Shown: positions 16,818-26,700, numbered from the stretch's first letter. The stretch is DNA of 46,312 nt from Methylotenera sp. (GCF_013141425.1 NZ_JABFRA010000071.1:1-46312), one strand, 5' to 3'. Notes: a model not told the origin generated them from the letters alone. A program made the numbers and translations.

Positions 16818-17600
16818 TTACATCTGAGTTAATTTTTGCAACATCTGGTCGGATGTTGTAATCGCTTTACTGTTAATTTCATATGCGCGTTGGGTTTGAA
16901 TCATGTTCACCAACTCTTCCACTACGTTAACGTTAGACGTTTCCACATAACCCTGAGTTAACAAACCAGCACCATTGGTGCCAGGTGTGTTCACAGTGGC
17001 ATTGCCAGAAGCTGTTGTTTCTACGTAAAGGTTTTCACCTTTTGCCTGTAATCCGGCGGTATTGATAAAGGTTGAAAGTTGCAAAGTGCCGACCTGTGTT
17101 GCAGCAACAGAGCCTGCCACAGTTACTGACACTGTGCCATCGCGAGCTATCGTTAGGCTTTGCGCTGTGGCTGGAATAGTAATGGCAGGTTGAACTGCAA
17201 AGCCGCTCGAAGTAACGAGCTGGCCTTGGCTGTCCACTTGGAAAGAGCCATCGCGTGTGTAGGCGGTTGTGCCATCTGGTAGTAAAACCTGAAAGAACCC
17301 TGCACCCTGAATCGCCACATCTTTATCGTTACTGGTGGCTTGCAGATTACCTTGGCTGAAAATCCGTTCTGTCGCAACGGGTCTAACCCCTGTACCTAAT
17401 TGTAAACCAGAAGGCAACTGTGTTTGTTGTGAGCTTTGCGCGCCAGGCTGACGGATGTTTTGATAGAGTAAGTCTTCAAATACCGCGCGTGAGCGCTTAA
17501 AGCCATTGGTGCTGACGTTAGCCAAGTTGTTGGCAATCACGTCCATTTGTGTTTGTTGGGCATCAAGGCCAGTTTTTGAAATCCAGAGTGAGCGTATCAT
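16818..17600 (-). CDS. flgG: Flagellar distal rod protein FlgG
   Basis: A 260-residue rod protein of standard length. The N-terminus ([33 protein letters not shown]) and C-terminus ([34 protein letters not shown]) are textbook FlgG. GGGAA lies 7 bases upstream of the ATG. The 150-bp gap to flgF is the largest inside the operon and contains an imperfect hairpin (17674-17710, 11 paired bases with one bulge), perhaps an mRNA stability or processing element. Confidence 0.97.
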   Translation of the reverse strand: MIRSLWISKTGLDAQQTQMDVIANNLANVSTNGFKRSRAVFEDLLYQNIRQPGAQSSQQTQLPSGLQLGTGVRPVATERIFSQGNLQATSNDKDVAIQGAGFFQVLLPDGTTAYTRDGSFQVDSQGQLVTSSGFAVQPAITIPATAQSLTIARDGTVSVTVAGSVAATQVGTLQLSTFINTAGLQAKGENLYVETTASGNATVNTPGTNGAGLLTQGYVETSNVNVVEELVNMIQTQRAYEINSKAITTSDQMLQKLTQM

Positions 17601-17750
17601 TTTAATTTCCCTTTTAGCAAAACTTGCCAGCGGAGCTGGGTTAGTTGTGCTTATCAGTTTATCGTGTGCAAAAATCAGCCATTTGCTTGAATTATCGAAA
17701 TGCTGATTGATTTAATCTAATCCTATAAATCAATATTAACTCAGACAACA

Positions 17751-18491
17751 TCAACTCAAACTGAGGAGTTGAGCGGCTTTATTAGCGTTATTCTCAGCGC
17801 TTTGCATCAATTTCATTTGCATTTCGAATTGTCTGGCCAGGCTAATCATCGTCACCATGGCATCCACCACGTTGACATTGCTGCTTTCCAAAGCGCCGCT
17901 GACCACATGCACGTTGGCATCAACTTCAGCAGGGGTGCCGTTTTTAGTGGTGAACAAACCGTCTTCTGCCCGCACTAAATCTGCCTCTGGCGGGTTCACC
18001 AATTTTAAACGGCCTAATACATTGGTTGGGCCAGGTTTGGCGCCATTGGCAACGGTTGAAACCGTCCCGTCTTTTGCAATTGAGACGGCTACATCTGGCG
18101 GAATGCTAATAGGCCCGCCATCACCTAATATAGTTAATCCATTGGCGGTCTGTAACACGCCGTTTTCACTTACTTTGAGAGAGCCGTTGCGGGTGTAGCC
18201 TTCAGAGCCATCGGAACGCTGCACGGACAACCAACCTTTACCTTGAATCGCCACATCTAACTCGCGGTTGGTTGATTGAATCGCGCCAGCATTAAAGTCT
18301 GCACCTACGGTTGAGTCCACCACAAAGGCGCGCGTGGGCAAACCATTGCTGATCACAGGCACTGCCCGAAACGAGTCCACTTGAGCCTTAAAACCCGTCG
18401 AAGTGACATTGGCTAGGTTATGGGCGGTGGTGGCCTGTTGTTCCAGTATGTGCTTAGCGCCTGTCATGGCGGTATAAATCATGCGATCCAT
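17751..18491 (-). CDS. flgF: Flagellar proximal rod protein FlgF
   Basis: A 246-residue rod protein with MIYTAMTGAKHILEQQATTAHNLANVTSTGFKAQ at the N-terminus and SNVNVVDAMVTMISLARQFEMQMKLMQ at the C-terminus, both diagnostic of FlgF, and an internal RSDGSEGYTRNGSLKV strand block shared with FlgE/FlgG. GGAGAG lies 6 bases upstream of the ATG. It assembles in the rod between FlgC and FlgG. Confidence 0.96.
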   Translation of the reverse strand: MDRMIYTAMTGAKHILEQQATTAHNLANVTSTGFKAQVDSFRAVPVISNGLPTRAFVVDSTVGADFNAGAIQSTNRELDVAIQGKGWLSVQRSDGSEGYTRNGSLKVSENGVLQTANGLTILGDGGPISIPPDVAVSIAKDGTVSTVANGAKPGPTNVLGRLKLVNPPEADLVRAEDGLFTTKNGTPAEVDANVHVVSGALESSNVNVVDAMVTMISLARQFEMQMKLMQSAENNANKAAQLLSLS

Positions 18492-18519
18492 CGCGGCTCT
18501 CCTAAATTTTTAGATGCTA

Positions 18520-19770
18520 TTAACGAAGGTTAACCAGTGTTTGTAGCACTTGATCTTGCGTTTTAATGGTTTGGGCATTGGCCTGATATACACGTTGTGC
18601 CGTAATCATATTGACCAATTCTGCCGTCAGATCTACGTTTGAATCTTCAACCGATGATGCTTGTAAAACGCCTAAAGATCCAGTATTCGGCGTGCCTACC
18701 AACGCAGGGCCAGATGTCGCGCTCTCAGACCAGGCATTACCGCCTAAAGATTGCAAACCATTGGGATTGGTAAAGTTTGCCAATACTAATTGCCCCAATG
18801 TTTTTGATTGGCCATTCGTGTAACGTCCAACAATCGTGCCATCGGCGCCCGTATTAAAGCCTGCTAAGCGGCCCGAGGTGAAGCCATCTTGCGTTAAACT
18901 ATTTACGCTGAAGTTAGAGCCAAACTGCGTGCTACCAGAATAATCTAAAGTCATTGGTACGGGCGTGGTTGCACCAGTAGTTACAGGAAACGAAACTAAG
19001 GGTAATGATGCAGGCGCAGGGCCAGTGACTGCGCTAGTCACAGTTGGCGAAGTTCCAGTACCAGTAAATGTCATTGTGGCGGTTGGCGTTGGCATCGTCG
19101 TTGTTAACGTGCCATCTGCTGTTGTAAAGACACTCCAAGCACCAGGAGCTGTTTTTACGAAGAAGCTTTGCAAGGTGTGGGCATTGCCTAAGCTATCAAA
19201 CGCAGTAATTGCGGTTGAGTTATGATAAGTTGTCGGGTCAGCAGGATTGAATAAGGCGGCGGATAATGGGGTGTTGCGTGAATCAAGATTGATTAATCCG
19301 GTCACCGCGGCGGTGGCAGAAGGTTGCAAATCGGATGTGTTGATATTCAGCTCCGCAGGTGCACCTGTCGATAGCGTGCCACTAGCGTCGGCAGCATAGC
19401 CAGTCAAACGTTTATTAGAAGCATCGACAATATAACCAAATTTATCCATTTGGAATTGGCCATTGCGTGAATAGGTAATCGCGCCATTGTTACTCATGCG
19501 GAAAAAGCCGCCGCCGTTAATGGCGATATCCAACGAGTTATTGGTGCTGGTGATGTTACCTTGCGTGAATTGCTGGGCAACGTTAGACAGTTTGGTACCA
19601 ATACCAATTTGTGTTGCACCACCGCCTGTCAATGAATTGGCAAATACATCGGCAAACTCAGCACGCGATTGCTTAAAGCCTACCGTGTTGGCGTTGGATA
19701 CGTTATTGCCAATCACCTCTAGTTGTTTTGATGCTGCATTTAAACCGCTTAAACCTTGTTGAAAACTCAT
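18520..19770 (-). CDS. flgE: Flagellar hook protein FlgE
   Basis: A 416-residue hook subunit. The N-terminal pattern is SFQQGLSGLNAASKQLEVIGNNVSNANTVGFKQSRAEF, the C-terminal pattern is SNVDLTAELVNMITAQRVYQANAQTIKTQDQVLQTL, and a variable Thr/Pro/Ala-rich surface domain lies in between. The C-terminus carries the usual ...VNLR-type ending. AGGAGA precedes the ATG by a few bases. A tandem 15-bp repeat (19781-19810) lies in the 77-bp leader between flgD and flgE. Confidence 0.97.
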   Translation of the reverse strand: MSFQQGLSGLNAASKQLEVIGNNVSNANTVGFKQSRAEFADVFANSLTGGGATQIGIGTKLSNVAQQFTQGNITSTNNSLDIAINGGGFFRMSNNGAITYSRNGQFQMDKFGYIVDASNKRLTGYAADASGTLSTGAPAELNINTSDLQPSATAAVTGLINLDSRNTPLSAALFNPADPTTYHNSTAITAFDSLGNAHTLQSFFVKTAPGAWSVFTTADGTLTTTMPTPTATMTFTGTGTSPTVTSAVTGPAPASLPLVSFPVTTGATTPVPMTLDYSGSTQFGSNFSVNSLTQDGFTSGRLAGFNTGADGTIVGRYTNGQSKTLGQLVLANFTNPNGLQSLGGNAWSESATSGPALVGTPNTGSLGVLQASSVEDSNVDLTAELVNMITAQRVYQANAQTIKTQDQVLQTLVNLR

Positions 19771-19780
19771 GGTGTTCTCC

Positions 19781-19810
19781 TGTTGTTTCTATTGATGTTG
19801 TTTCTATTGA
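19781..19810. repeat. Tandem 15-bp direct repeat in the flgE leader
   Basis: Two perfect head-to-tail copies of TGTTGTTTCTATTGA (19781-19795 and 19796-19810) lie directly upstream of the flgE ribosome binding site on the minus strand. Copy-number change by slippage could alter the flgD-flgE spacing, but no function is known. Confidence 0.85.
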
Positions 19811-19847
19811 ATAGTGTTGATTGATGCAAATTCTAAGATTATAAAAA

Positions 19848-20528
19848 TTAGAAAATCTCTTTTACATCACTGGTGCTCACGCTGGCTAAGTTACTTAAAT
19901 TAAGTTTCACTCCGCTCGCGCCGTTTGACACACTCATGACTTCGGCATAATTCAAACCCTCTGCGGCAGCGCTTTTGCCAGAAATAGTTGCACTGACAGT
20001 GAATTTATAACTGCCGGTCTTTGCTACTGAGCCATCCTCGGCAAAGCCATCCCAATTCAATGGAATACTGCCTGCCTGCTGTGCCCCGAGGTTCAATGTT
20101 CGGATAGTTGCGCCTGCTGTATCTTGAATGGTGACGCTCAGTTTATCTGCGCCAATCGGTAGATCGACGCCAAAATAGCCGCCTGTACCAGAAGTGCTAA
20201 CGGCATTGCCCGGCACTAACACGTTATGACCAATCATGTTGGCGGCTTGATACGATTGCCCCGTTTGTACGCTACCAATGAGCGACTCCACCGTGTTGTT
20301 CAATTTGTCGATGCCGGTAACTGTTGAGAGCTGTGCCATTTGGCTAGTGACTTGCGCATTGTCCATCGGGTTTAATGGATCTTGATTTTTCATTTGCGTC
20401 ACAAGTAAAGTCATGAATCGATCTTGCGTTTCATTCACTTTAGCCGTGCTTGAATTTTTTTTGCCATTTACGCTATCCAACAGCGCTTGTGAGGCTGCGT
20501 TAGCGGTGCTTTGTACTGAGGTGGCCAT
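19848..20528 (-). CDS. flgD: Flagellar hook capping/scaffold protein FlgD
   Basis: A 226-residue hook-cap protein. The conserved N-terminal block is present (NETQDRFMTLLVTQMKNQDPLNPMDNAQVTSQMAQLSTVTGIDKLN), followed by the FlgD Ig-like/tudor region with GYFGVDLPIGADKLSVTIQD and IPLNWDGFAEDGS. It directs FlgE polymerisation and is then lost when FlgK arrives. AAGG lies upstream of the start. Confidence 0.96.
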   Translation of the reverse strand: MATSVQSTANAASQALLDSVNGKKNSSTAKVNETQDRFMTLLVTQMKNQDPLNPMDNAQVTSQMAQLSTVTGIDKLNNTVESLIGSVQTGQSYQAANMIGHNVLVPGNAVSTSGTGGYFGVDLPIGADKLSVTIQDTAGATIRTLNLGAQQAGSIPLNWDGFAEDGSVAKTGSYKFTVSATISGKSAAAEGLNYAEVMSVSNGASGVKLNLSNLASVSTSDVKEIF

Positions 20529-20584
20529 GTTATTTACCTTTACTTTTTAAATTTGAAAATCAACTTACTGTTGTAACTTTATTT

Positions 20585-20609
20585 ATAGGTCAACTTATTG
20601 TTGACCTAT
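20585..20609. repeat. Perfect 10-bp hairpin across the flgC stop codon
   Basis: ATAGGTCAAC (20585-20594) and GTTGACCTAT (20600-20609) are perfect inverted repeats around the loop TTATT, which contains the flgC stop codon (20595-20597 on the minus strand). A second copy of the motif TCAACTTAYTGTTG occurs at 20560-20573. No U-run follows on the minus strand, so this looks like an intercistronic structure and not a terminator. Confidence 0.7.
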
Positions 20610-21002
20610 GGTCAACGTTTTAAGTAGCATGGTTTTAGCGGCGTTCATGGTTTCTACGTTGTTTTGGTAGGCACGTGAGGCAGAAATCATGTTCACCATT
20701 TCTTCGGTTACATTGACATTTGGCATGGTGACGTAGCCTTTTTCATTGGCGAGCGGGTGTTTGGGGTCATACACCACTTTCGCGGGGGATGTGTCTTCCA
20801 CAACCTTCAGTACTTTCACGCCGCTGGCGTCTTGTGAGGCTGTCGGAGTGGCGCTAAATACTACCTGCTTGGCTTTATAGGGCGTGCCGTTAGCGCTGGT
20901 TGCACTGTCTGCATTGGCTAAGTTACTGGCAACCGTGTTTAAGCGCTGTGCTTGCGCACTCATGGCAGAACCAGAAATATTGAATACATTAAATAATGAC
21001 AT
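20595..21002 (-). CDS. flgC: Flagellar proximal rod protein FlgC
   Basis: A 135-residue rod protein of normal length: NVFNISGSAMSAQAQRLNTVASNLANADS at the N-terminus, VTMPNVNVTEEMVNMISASRAYQNNVETMNAAKTM at the C-terminus, and the GYV segment before it. AGGAGAG precedes the ATG. The gene lies 25 bp after flgB and 66 bp before flgD. Its 3' end lies inside a hairpin. Confidence 0.97.
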   Translation of the reverse strand: MSLFNVFNISGSAMSAQAQRLNTVASNLANADSATSANGTPYKAKQVVFSATPTASQDASGVKVLKVVEDTSPAKVVYDPKHPLANEKGYVTMPNVNVTEEMVNMISASRAYQNNVETMNAAKTMLLKTLTIGQQ

Positions 21003-21027
21003 TTTTCTCTCCTATCCAAATATCGGA

Positions 21028-21453
21028 TTATTGACCTTGTATGGCGGCAAGCATTTTTTTGAGCTGGGCGTTAATCAGCGTTAAACTGGCCTCATAGCGA
21101 ATCGCATTGTCTGCAAACTGGTTACGTTCTACATCCATATCCACCGTGTTGCCATCTACGCTACCTTGTATAATCGGTCGGAACATGGCAGAACCTGGTG
21201 CGCCACTTGAGATGCTGGAATTGGTCGGCAAGCTATCTAAATGCAATGCCGATGTTTTACTGGCTTTAAAGGCTTCAGTATTGATGCCTGCAGTAGCACT
21301 TTGCATGGCGCTTTTAAAATCAATGTCACGCGCTTTGTAATTGGGCGTGTCGGCATTGGCAATATTCGCCGCGATTAACTCCTGGCGCTGACCGCGCACC
21401 CTGAGTGCGTTTTGGTGAAAACTCAAAGCTTCGTCTAATCTATTCATTTTCAA
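21028..21453 (-). CDS. flgB: Flagellar proximal rod protein FlgB
   Basis: A 141-residue rod protein, the first gene of the flgB-J operon. It has LDEALSFHQNALRVRGQRQELIAANIANADTPNYKARDIDF at the N-terminus and VDMDVERNQFADNAIRYEASLTLINAQLKKML at the C-terminus. AAAGGA lies upstream of the ATG. The promoter must be in the 234-bp divergent region shared with flgA; no clear sigma-28 site reads toward flgB, fitting FlhDC-dependent sigma-70 control, which is an inference. Confidence 0.97.
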   Translation of the reverse strand: MKMNRLDEALSFHQNALRVRGQRQELIAANIANADTPNYKARDIDFKSAMQSATAGINTEAFKASKTSALHLDSLPTNSSISSGAPGSAMFRPIIQGSVDGNTVDMDVERNQFADNAIRYEASLTLINAQLKKMLAAIQGQ

Positions 21454-21515
21454 ATTCCTTTACTAACAGCTTGTGATTTTTTTAAGCAACTTTAAAAAAA
21501 CGTCTAAAAACCGCC

Positions 21516-21542
21516 TAAAGAAATGCCACTTTTTGCCGATAA
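21516..21542 (+). promoter_or_regulatory. Sigma-28-like promoter upstream of flgA
   Basis: TAAAGAAA, 11 bases, GCCGATAA. The -10 is a perfect consensus and the first five -35 bases match. The start point would lie about 135 bp upstream of the chosen flgA start. The spacing and orientation suit flgA(-flgMN) transcription. Confidence 0.6.
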
Positions 21543-21687
21543 CATTTATGGATGCAAGTCTAGAGTTAAAAGGATCAGATTGATTGTGAAAGTAAAAGGG
21601 TAAAACTAGCCCTTTTCTTAGTTTTACTTGTCGGTTGAATCCGTAGAATACCTAATTGAGTTTTTACCATTTGGAATGGAGTTCAAT

Positions 21688-22455
21688 ATGGACGATGAAG
21701 GCGGGCATTTTAAAATTAACATAGAAGCATTGTTATTTATGCTGGCGTGCCTATTGTTGACGTCAATATGTTTGGCAGAGCCTATGCCAGTTGCAAAACA
21801 AATTGTAGCAACGCTTGAAAAGCCAAACCTAAATCAGAATTTGGCCAGTGTAAAAATTAAGATTAATGAATTTTTAGAAACGCAAGCGATTGGTTATCCA
21901 GGCAAAGTAAAAGTACAAGTAGGCGCAATTGACCAGAATTTAAAATTGGCACAATGTCCAGAGGTGCAAGTTTTTTTGCCAGCTGGCAGCCGTGCTTGGG
22001 GTAGGACTAGTGTCGGGGTGCGTTGTAACGCGCCCAATGTTTGGACGATTTACGTGCAAGCTACCGTAAATGTGATGGCGCAATATTTGGTGGCTGCCGC
22101 GCCATTGGCGCAAGGGCAGGTGGTGACAAGTCAGGATGTACTGTTTGAAAAAGGCGATTTAACGCAGTTGCCCGCAGGTGTTTTTACCGATCAAGCTCAA
22201 GTCATTGGACGCACTGTCAATATCTCGATGGGTGCAGGCAGTGTGCTAAGACAAGAGATGTTAAAGATTGCACCTGTGGTGCAACAGGGACAAGCGGTGA
22301 TGGTTACTTCAAAAGGCACTGGCTTTAGTGTGTCAGCAGAAGGCTTGGCAATGGCTAAGGCCAATGAAGGACAAGTTGTGCAGGTAAAGGTTGCCAGCGG
22401 CCAAGTCGTAACGGGGATTGCCCGAAATGGTGGTCAGGTAGAAGTCGGGTTTTGA
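21688..22455 (+). CDS. flgA: P-ring assembly chaperone FlgA
   Basis: A 255-residue periplasmic chaperone for FlgI. A hydrophobic signal region (ALLFMLACLLLTSICLA) is followed by the helical N-domain. The C-terminal SAF domain includes VAAAPLAQGQVVTSQDVLFEKGDL, GAGSVLRQEML, GQAVMVTSKGTGFSVSAEGLAMAKANEGQVVQVK and a final VEVGF-type strand. The ATG at 21688 was chosen because GGAG lies 6 bases upstream and the signal peptide then has a normal length; in-frame starts at 21628 (TTG) and 21676 (ATG) have no ribosome binding site. Confidence 0.93.
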   Translation: MDDEGGHFKINIEALLFMLACLLLTSICLAEPMPVAKQIVATLEKPNLNQNLASVKIKINEFLETQAIGYPGKVKVQVGAIDQNLKLAQCPEVQVFLPAGSRAWGRTSVGVRCNAPNVWTIYVQATVNVMAQYLVAAAPLAQGQVVTSQDVLFEKGDLTQLPAGVFTDQAQVIGRTVNISMGAGSVLRQEMLKIAPVVQQGQAVMVTSKGTGFSVSAEGLAMAKANEGQVVQVKVASGQVVTGIARNGGQVEVGF

Positions 22456-22518
22456 ACGTGGTTTTTTAGATTATTCTCGTGAATAAAAACACAATCAATA
22501 AAAAACGCACAAAAGTAT

Positions 22519-22545
22519 TAAAGTTCGCTTAAACTATGCCGATAT
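22519..22545 (+). promoter_or_regulatory. Sigma-28 promoter for flgMN
   Basis: TAAAGTTC, 11 bases, GCCGATAT: 14 of 16 positions match the sigma-28 consensus and the spacer is exact. It lies about 58 bp upstream of flgM in the 147-bp gap after flgA. This allows FliA to drive its own anti-sigma factor, as in the known flagellar cascade. Confidence 0.85.
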
Positions 22546-22602
22546 AAGCAATATGGATGCGTTTATTAAGCATAGAAATTTAGCGAAAAAGGATGAAATA
22601 TC

Positions 22603-22932
22603 ATGAAAATCAATGACTCAATCAAGAATTCAGCAGGACTTGGTGTTGATAAAGCAGGCGCGGGAAAAGCAGATTCTGCAGCGGCTAAAAAGGCGCAAGC
22701 AGAAGTAGCTTCTACTGGAGCCAAGGCGGTTGAGAACGTGACCTTATCGCCCTTGTCTGCACAATTAAAGTCGTTAGAGCAAAAAGTAGCTTCTAGCAGT
22801 GCTTTTGATGTGCAAAAGGTCGATGCGATTAAATCCGCTATTGCCAGCGGCCAATTTAAAGTGGATGCCGAAAAAGTGGCCGATGGCCTGATTTCTTCAG
22901 TAAAAGATTTGTTGACCACCCAAAAACCATGA
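22603..22932 (+). CDS. flgM: Anti-sigma-28 factor FlgM
   Basis: A 109-residue protein with a disordered, Ala/Lys-rich N-terminal half and the FlgM C-terminal signature: VTLSPLSAQLKSLEQ, then FDVQKVDAIKSAIASGQFKVDAEKVADGLI. FlgM binds and holds FliA until the hook is finished, and is then exported. AAGGA lies upstream of the ATG. It is 7 bp ahead of flgN. The length is typical for a betaproteobacterial FlgM. Confidence 0.95.
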   Translation: MKINDSIKNSAGLGVDKAGAGKADSAAAKKAQAEVASTGAKAVENVTLSPLSAQLKSLEQKVASSSAFDVQKVDAIKSAIASGQFKVDAEKVADGLISSVKDLLTTQKP

Positions 22933-22939
22933 GGACAAT

Positions 22940-23413
22940 ATGAACATGACGACTTCTAAGCAAGCCATCTCTTTTGAGCAAGATGCAAAATTGGTGAACA
23001 GTCTGCTGGAACTACTTACGCGCGAGCAATCGAGCTTGGTGGTAGTGGATGTCGATGGAATAGAAGCGTTAATGGAAGAAAAGTCCGAGTTATTGCAACG
23101 CATTAACCTTGCTGCAAAAAGTCGTTATTCAGCCTTAGCGGTCAGTGGTTTTGAGTCAAATGAATCTGGCATGACCGCTTGGTTAAAAAGCCAATCCTAC
23201 CCCGCCCTAAATGCCGCTTGGGAAAAGTTTCAAAAATCTATCCTGCAAGCTAAAGAAATGAACCGCTTAAACGGCATTTTAATTGGCAAGCATTTCAACC
23301 GCAACCAGCAATTACTCAATCATCTGCAAGGCAATAGCAGCGCGGGTGCTGTTTATAGTAAGAGTGGTCAAGCAAAATCCAACGCTACTTCACGTTCATC
23401 TTTAACCGCCTAG
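22940..23413 (+). CDS. flgN: Flagellar export chaperone FlgN
   Basis: A 157-residue helical protein of the FlgN family, with an LLELLTREQSSLVVVDVDGIEALMEEKSELLQRI N-terminal coiled coil and a C-terminal LNGILIGKHFNRNQQLLNHLQG helix, which is the usual FlgK/FlgL-binding region. The tail is Ser/Lys-rich. GAGG lies upstream of the ATG, and the gene follows flgM by 7 bp. No clear terminator follows it. Confidence 0.9.
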   Translation: MNMTTSKQAISFEQDAKLVNSLLELLTREQSSLVVVDVDGIEALMEEKSELLQRINLAAKSRYSALAVSGFESNESGMTAWLKSQSYPALNAAWEKFQKSILQAKEMNRLNGILIGKHFNRNQQLLNHLQGNSSAGAVYSKSGQAKSNATSRSSLTA

Positions 23414-23766
23414 CTGTTTTCATAAAACAATTTATGGTATCTTAATGGCATCAAGCTTATTGCTGCCTAGACGTATGAGCCAATTTATATTTCGTGTTGA
23501 CTAACTTTAAAAAAAGTAGCACGATGGCGCCTATATGTTCAAAAATAATGAACTAGATATATAAAAATATACTAAAGGGGCGTGTCCAGTGACGTGGGCA
23601 TGTTAAAGCCAGTGGGGATACATTCTTTTTGTTTTAGTTTTCAACTAAAAGCGCAGTCACCATTGTCTCAATTGCTCTGTTGGGGCATGATTTCCCGTGA
23701 GTTGTTGAATAGTAATTCACACGCCAATTCAGTTTTAATCAGCAATTTCATTTCTAGCCAACGTCA
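23414..23766 (+). other. 353-bp gap between flgN and the PAS/GGDEF/EAL gene
   Basis: This AT-rich leader contains no recognisable gene. An AT-rich stretch around 23555-23570 (TATATAAAAATATAC) could hold a sigma-70 -10. A 62-codon open frame (GTG 23582 to TGA 23770) has GGGG one base before its GTG and ends in an ATGA overlap with the downstream start. Because the downstream ATG itself has no obvious Shine-Dalgarno, the short frame could be a coupling leader, but its predicted peptide resembles nothing I recognise. Confidence 0.35.
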
Positions 23767-26700
23767 ATGAAAAATCAGAATCAACAATTAGCACTCCTTT
23801 CTAACCAGTTAGCATACTTGCTCAAAGCCAATAATGGTGCGCTGATTAGCAGTGTGATTCTCGCTTCTATCTTGGCTTACATGATGCGTGATGCGGTTCC
23901 GCTGACCCTGATTTTCTCTTGGTGGGCTTTGCTGATTGTGGTAACAATTGGCCGAATGCTGGTTCTGTTTCGATACAAACGCCAGCCAGTGCATGATATT
24001 GCATCACTACAAGCCCGTTTGAAAGTTTTCCGTTTTGGTGTTTTGATTGGTGGTTTGCTCTGGGGCTTAGCAGGGTTGCTGATGTTCCCTGAAATCAATA
24101 GCGAGCATCGAATTTTTCTGATATTCACCTTGGTTGGCATCTCAAGTGGTGTGGTGATATCTTACGGCGTTGATCGATTTAGTGCGGCCCTCTTTGCTTT
24201 ACCCATCATTCTGCCCTTAATCATTCTGCTGTTAATGAGTGGCGATGCCTTCTCCTTAGCAATGGGCTTGGTTGGTATTGTCTATCTTGCTTATCTTTAT
24301 GTCAGTGTATCGCAATCGAATAAAAGTTTATTCGAGAACTTTAATCTGCAGTTTCAAGCGAATGAACGCGAAAAACTCATCGCATCGAATGCGGTAATGC
24401 ATCAAACCATACTCGATCGAGCAATGAATGGCTTCTGGTTAACCGATTTTCAAGGGAAGTTATTACAAGTTAACGAAGCTTACTGCCGGATGAGTGGTTA
24501 TAGCCAGCAAGAGTTACTTGAACTGCACGTGCATGATTTAGATGCGAACGAATCCTCTGAAGTAAATGTTAGGCATAAGGATGACATTCTAAGTCAGGGT
24601 GAAGGTCGCTTTGAAACCGTGCATAAACGCAAAGATGGCAGTATGTTTGAAGTAGAAGTAAGCGCACAGTTTAGTGCTGCCGATGGTGGGCAGTTTGTGG
24701 TTTTTATACAAGATATTACTGAGCGTAAAAAACTGCAAACGGTGCAGGAGGATGAGCAACTTAGACTTAAGAAAATTGCGAGTCGCTTAAGTGGTGTTGT
24801 GTATGAATTTAGGCTACGCCCTGATGGAAGTGCTTGCTTTCCATACGCGAGTGAGGCTATCAAGCAAATATATCGAGTAAGCCCTGAAGAAGTACGCGAA
24901 GATGCTTCTAAAGTATTCGATATACTTCATCCTGACGATTACGACAAAGTCGCGAAGTCAATTCAAGAATCAGCAAAAAATCTAAGCCCATGGAGCCTAG
25001 AGTATCGCGTGAAATTTGCTGATGAAAGCGTGCATTGGCTACATGGAAATGCATTGCCAGAACAAGAGTCAAGCGGCGCAATACTTTGGCATGGTTATAT
25101 TACGGATATTACCGAGCGCAAGCAGATTGAACAGGACTTAGTTGATAGTGAATATCGCTGGAAGTTCGCGATTGAAGGCTCTGGAGACGGTGTATGGGAT
25201 TGGAATATTAAGACTGATCAGGTTAAGTTTTCCAAACGCTGGAAAGAAATGTTGGGATATGCTGAAAATGATGATTTAGAAACCGGTAAGGCTTGGGTAA
25301 ATCTGATACATCCCGATGATCAGACACGGGTAGCCGAGACTCTTCAATCTTACTTGGACGGCAAATCTCCAAGTTACGTGGTTGAATTTCGCATGCAGTG
25401 TAAGGATCAAAGTTATAAGTGGATTCTTGCCCGTGGATTGGTGGTGAGTCAGAGCGAAGATGGTAAGCCGTCACGCATGCTCGGTACACATACTGATATT
25501 ACCCAACGTAAACAATCGGAAATTGAACTTAGCATCGCCGCGACTGCTTTTGAATCGCAAGAAAGCATTATGATTTGCGATGCAAATAAGGTAATGGTAC
25601 GTGTGAATGATGCCTTTATTAAAACTACGGGTTATAGCGCTCAGGAAGCGATTGGTAAAACTCCCTCAATATTGAGTTCTGGCCGTCACGATGGCGCATT
25701 TTATAAAGCGATGTGGGAGATTATTAATAGCACAGGAAAATGGAGCGGCGAAGTTTGGAATAAGCGTAAGAATGGTGAAATTTATCCAGAACAACTTACT
25801 ATTAGTACAGTGAAAGATGCCAATGGAGAAGTGGCATATTATCTAGGCTCTGTGGTTGATATTACTGAGCGCGAGAAAACAGAACAAGAGTTAATTGAAA
25901 GTGAGTATCGCTGGAAGTTTGCGATTGAGGGGGCTGGTGACGGGGTGTGGGATGTTAATGTGCAGACCAATGAAGCTAAGTATTCTAAACGTTGGGCACA
26001 AATGCTGGGTTATGAGGAAGACGATATTCTACCAAGCCGAGAAGAGTGGATAAGTCGACTCCACCCCGAAGACAAAGACCGAGTGCTGAATGCTGGGCAA
26101 GATTATCTGGATGGGAAAGCCAATAGTTATGTTGTCGAATATCGCCTGAAGTGCAAAGACGAAAGTTATAAGTGGATGCTGAGTCGCGGTATGGTGGTTA
26201 GCCATAGCGAAGACGGAAAAGCACTGCGTATGATTGGTACGCAAGAGGACATTACCGAGCGCAAACTCGCCGAAGAAAAATTAAAACGCATGCAAGTTGA
26301 ACTAATGGAATCGCATGAACGTTATGTAGACTTGTATGAATTTGCGCCGATTGGCTATTTGTCAGTCAATCAGCATGGCATGATTGCTGAAGTGAATTGG
26401 AAGGTGACTGCGCTACTTGGCTTGCCACGCAAACAGATTAATCAGCATCGCATGGAGCAATTTATCGCTGAAGATGATAAGGGCCGTTGGCGCCGTCAGT
26501 TTGCCATTATGAAAGAACTGCAAGGTGGCGAGGAATTGAGCTTAGATCTGAATATGATGAACGATGACGGCACTACGTTTAATGCCAGCCTGCATTGTCT
26601 GCGAATGGATGACGATGAAGATCAGCCCATTCTACGCATCACCATTGAAGATGTAACTCAGCTTAGACAAGCGGAACTTGCCTCAAAAATACGAGAAGGT

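Noticed and set aside
23500-23535. Possible sigma-28 promoter before the GGDEF/EAL gene
   Set aside because: A TAAA lies 15 bases before GCGCCTAT, but that -10 does not resemble GCCGATAA.
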